Below, one piece after another: positions 63,069 through 64,000 of a stretch of 64,000 nt of DNA. The DNA is from Spirosomataceae bacterium TFI 002 (GTDB lineage: Bacteria; Bacteroidota; Bacteroidia; Cytophagales; Spirosomataceae). The stretch covers positions 992,001 through 1,056,000 of the forward strand of contig LT907983.1 in the NCBI GenBank assembly GCA_900230115.1, written 5' to 3'. How positions within the stretch are numbered: the first letter of the stretch is position 1; each line of letters opens with the position of its first letter. The notes under the pieces were generated by a model that was not told the origin of the DNA, made no database searches, and worked only from the letters and a program-made list of their open reading frames with translations. The position numbers were made by a program, and so were the translations under genes.

Positions 63069-63098
63069 TTTGGTTATCATTGCCTAAGTATATATTTG
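63069..63098 (+). promoter_or_regulatory. promoter with -33 TTTG and -7 TATATTTG, abutting the LOG-family start codon
   Basis: TTTG at 63069-63072, an 18-base spacer, then TATATTTG at 63091-63098: the best full match to the Bacteroidota promoter in this window. The -7 element ends four bases before the ATG at 63103, so the transcript would be leaderless or nearly so. Confidence 0.65.
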
Positions 63099-63102
63099 AA
63101 GC

Positions 63103-63816
63103 ATGAGTAAGAGCAATTCGGAGATTAGATTTTTAGAAGGTCCACGTAGTAGATGGCAGGAATTCAAAATGGCAATTAATGTCCTTTTGGAATTTATAAG
63201 AGGTTTTAGAGCATTACACTTTGTAGGTCCATCGGTAACGGTTTTTGGTTCTGCTAGATTTAAGGAAGACAACGAGCATTATATTCAGTGCCGCGAACTC
63301 TCTGGCGAAATCGCCAAACTTGGTTTTACCATCATGACTGGAGGTGGCCCTGGAATTATGGAAGCTGCCAATAGAGGAGCTAAAGATGTAGGCGGAAAAT
63401 CTGTAGGTTGTAATATTGAACTTCCATTTGAGCAAAGTGGAAACCCTTACCTCGATAAATGGGTAGATTTTAAATACTTTTTTGTTCGTAAAGTACTACT
63501 AGTAAAGTATTCATACGCTTTTGTAATTTGCCCTGGTGGCTTTGGTACACTCGACGAATTCTTTGAAAGTGCAACATTGATCCAAACAGGTAAAGTCGCT
63601 AAACTTCCAATTGTGATTTTCAACACAACTTACCATAAACATGTGATGGAACACATTGACAACATGATTAAAGTTGGGACCATTTCTGCAAAAGATAAAG
63701 ATCTTTTCTTGGTAACTGATTCTATTCCAGAAGCTGTTGAATACATCAAGAAGAACACTATAAAGCCTTTTGGCTTGAAATATACTCCTCAAGGTGTATT
63801 TGGTGAAACTGCTTAA
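63103..63816 (+). CDS. LOG-family protein (TIGR00730 Rossmann fold)
   Basis: 237 residues, cytoplasmic. The nucleotide-binding Rossmann core begins VTVFGSARF; the family signatures GGGPGIMEAANRGA and PGGFGTLDEFFE are both present, supplying the catalytic Arg and Glu region known in LOG nucleotide 5'-monophosphate phosphoribohydrolases. Such enzymes cleave the base from AMP or cytokinin monophosphates; in bacteria the physiological role is often nucleotide salvage. A 40-residue N-terminal extension precedes the core. About 180 bases after it contain no gene. Confidence 0.92.
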   Translation: MSKSNSEIRFLEGPRSRWQEFKMAINVLLEFIRGFRALHFVGPSVTVFGSARFKEDNEHYIQCRELSGEIAKLGFTIMTGGGPGIMEAANRGAKDVGGKSVGCNIELPFEQSGNPYLDKWVDFKYFFVRKVLLVKYSYAFVICPGGFGTLDEFFESATLIQTGKVAKLPIVIFNTTYHKHVMEHIDNMIKVGTISAKDKDLFLVTDSIPEAVEYIKKNTIKPFGLKYTPQGVFGETA

Positions 63817-64000
63817 GCATTTGAGTTAGATAGTTTTGGGGATAAAGAGTTTTTTTTTGACGCTCGACCCTTTGTGCTTTTGACTCAATTCTTTATTAGA
63901 TGTGAATGTCTTTTTTTGTTTACACTTGACTAATCATCGGGAATAAATAAAAAACGTGTTCGCCTTTATATTTCTTTGGAGTTACTTACTATCAAGCTGT

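Noticed and set aside
63817-64000. Terminal 184 bases
   Set aside because: No gene, tRNA or clear promoter could be supported; the region is T-rich and may hold the leader of a gene beyond the window.

Overview
The window looks like a chromosomal segment of a Bacteroidota member, most likely order Cytophagales (family left open). The base composition is AT-rich. Several genes carry the Bacteroidota -7 promoter element TAnnTTTG instead of an E. coli-type -10 box, and Shine-Dalgarno sites are weak or absent. Typical lineage proteins are present: a protein with a type B type-IX-secretion C-terminal domain, LytTR regulators with LytS-type kinases, a large DUF5117/DUF4953-type zinc protease, an ATP synthase a subunit with a signal peptide, and RibBA. 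I see no phage, insertion sequence, CRISPR array, rRNA or plasmid feature. The gene content is mostly core, with small accessory patches.

Layout. 1-1761: 3' end of a GH29 alpha-L-fucosidase facing an aldo/keto reductase across a shared terminator. 1762-2421: tRNA-Glu(UUC) and a decayed duplicate of its 3' half. 2422-9491: secreted M14 peptidase, DUF4337-like membrane protein, secreted zinc metalloprotease, two small uncharacterised proteins. 9488-14315: dnaG, then two tandem vanadium-haloperoxidase/PAP2-fold proteins, the first of which has lost active-site residues. 14431-17346 (minus): a cobalamin riboswitch, a BtuB-like receptor and a hemerythrin-like protein. 17499-21824: phosphoglucomutase, LytS kinase and LytTR response regulator in one run, then a stand-alone LytTR protein. 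21951-28796: a divergent GH13-like protein, hisH-hisA-hisF, lon. 28873-34594: secreted processing protease, FKBP isomerase, a membrane-anchored LytTR regulator, KdsC, a helix-hairpin-helix membrane protein and an OmpA-domain protein.

34756-43844: rho, dapF, rplS, a two-domain VOC protein, then a tight run nnrDE / D-threonine-aldolase-like / GroES-like, then two thioredoxin-fold proteins. 43978-46497: CcmF/CcsA-type cytochrome c biogenesis protein divergent from the thioredoxins. 46744-47421: lipoprotein with three near-identical HGQPGHDC repeats. 47682-50590 (minus): Fo part of ATP synthase plus delta (an AtpI-position protein, atpB, atpE, atpF, atpH), ending in a terminator before any alpha or gamma gene. 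50923-56501: dnaA, coaE, a GT2 glycosyltransferase, YbaB, a type-IX-secreted protein. 56765-63816: ribBA, an SDR, mtgA, argG, an LptF/LptG permease, a DtxR-type regulator, a small lipoprotein and a LOG-family protein.

Coupled functions that can be read from the order include envelope assembly (KdsC, LptF/G, MtgA, DapF), periplasmic proteolysis and folding (Prc, FKBP), cytochrome c maturation (CcmF-type protein with two thioredoxins), and vitamin B12 uptake under riboswitch control. All functions are inferred from motifs read by eye; no database search was possible.
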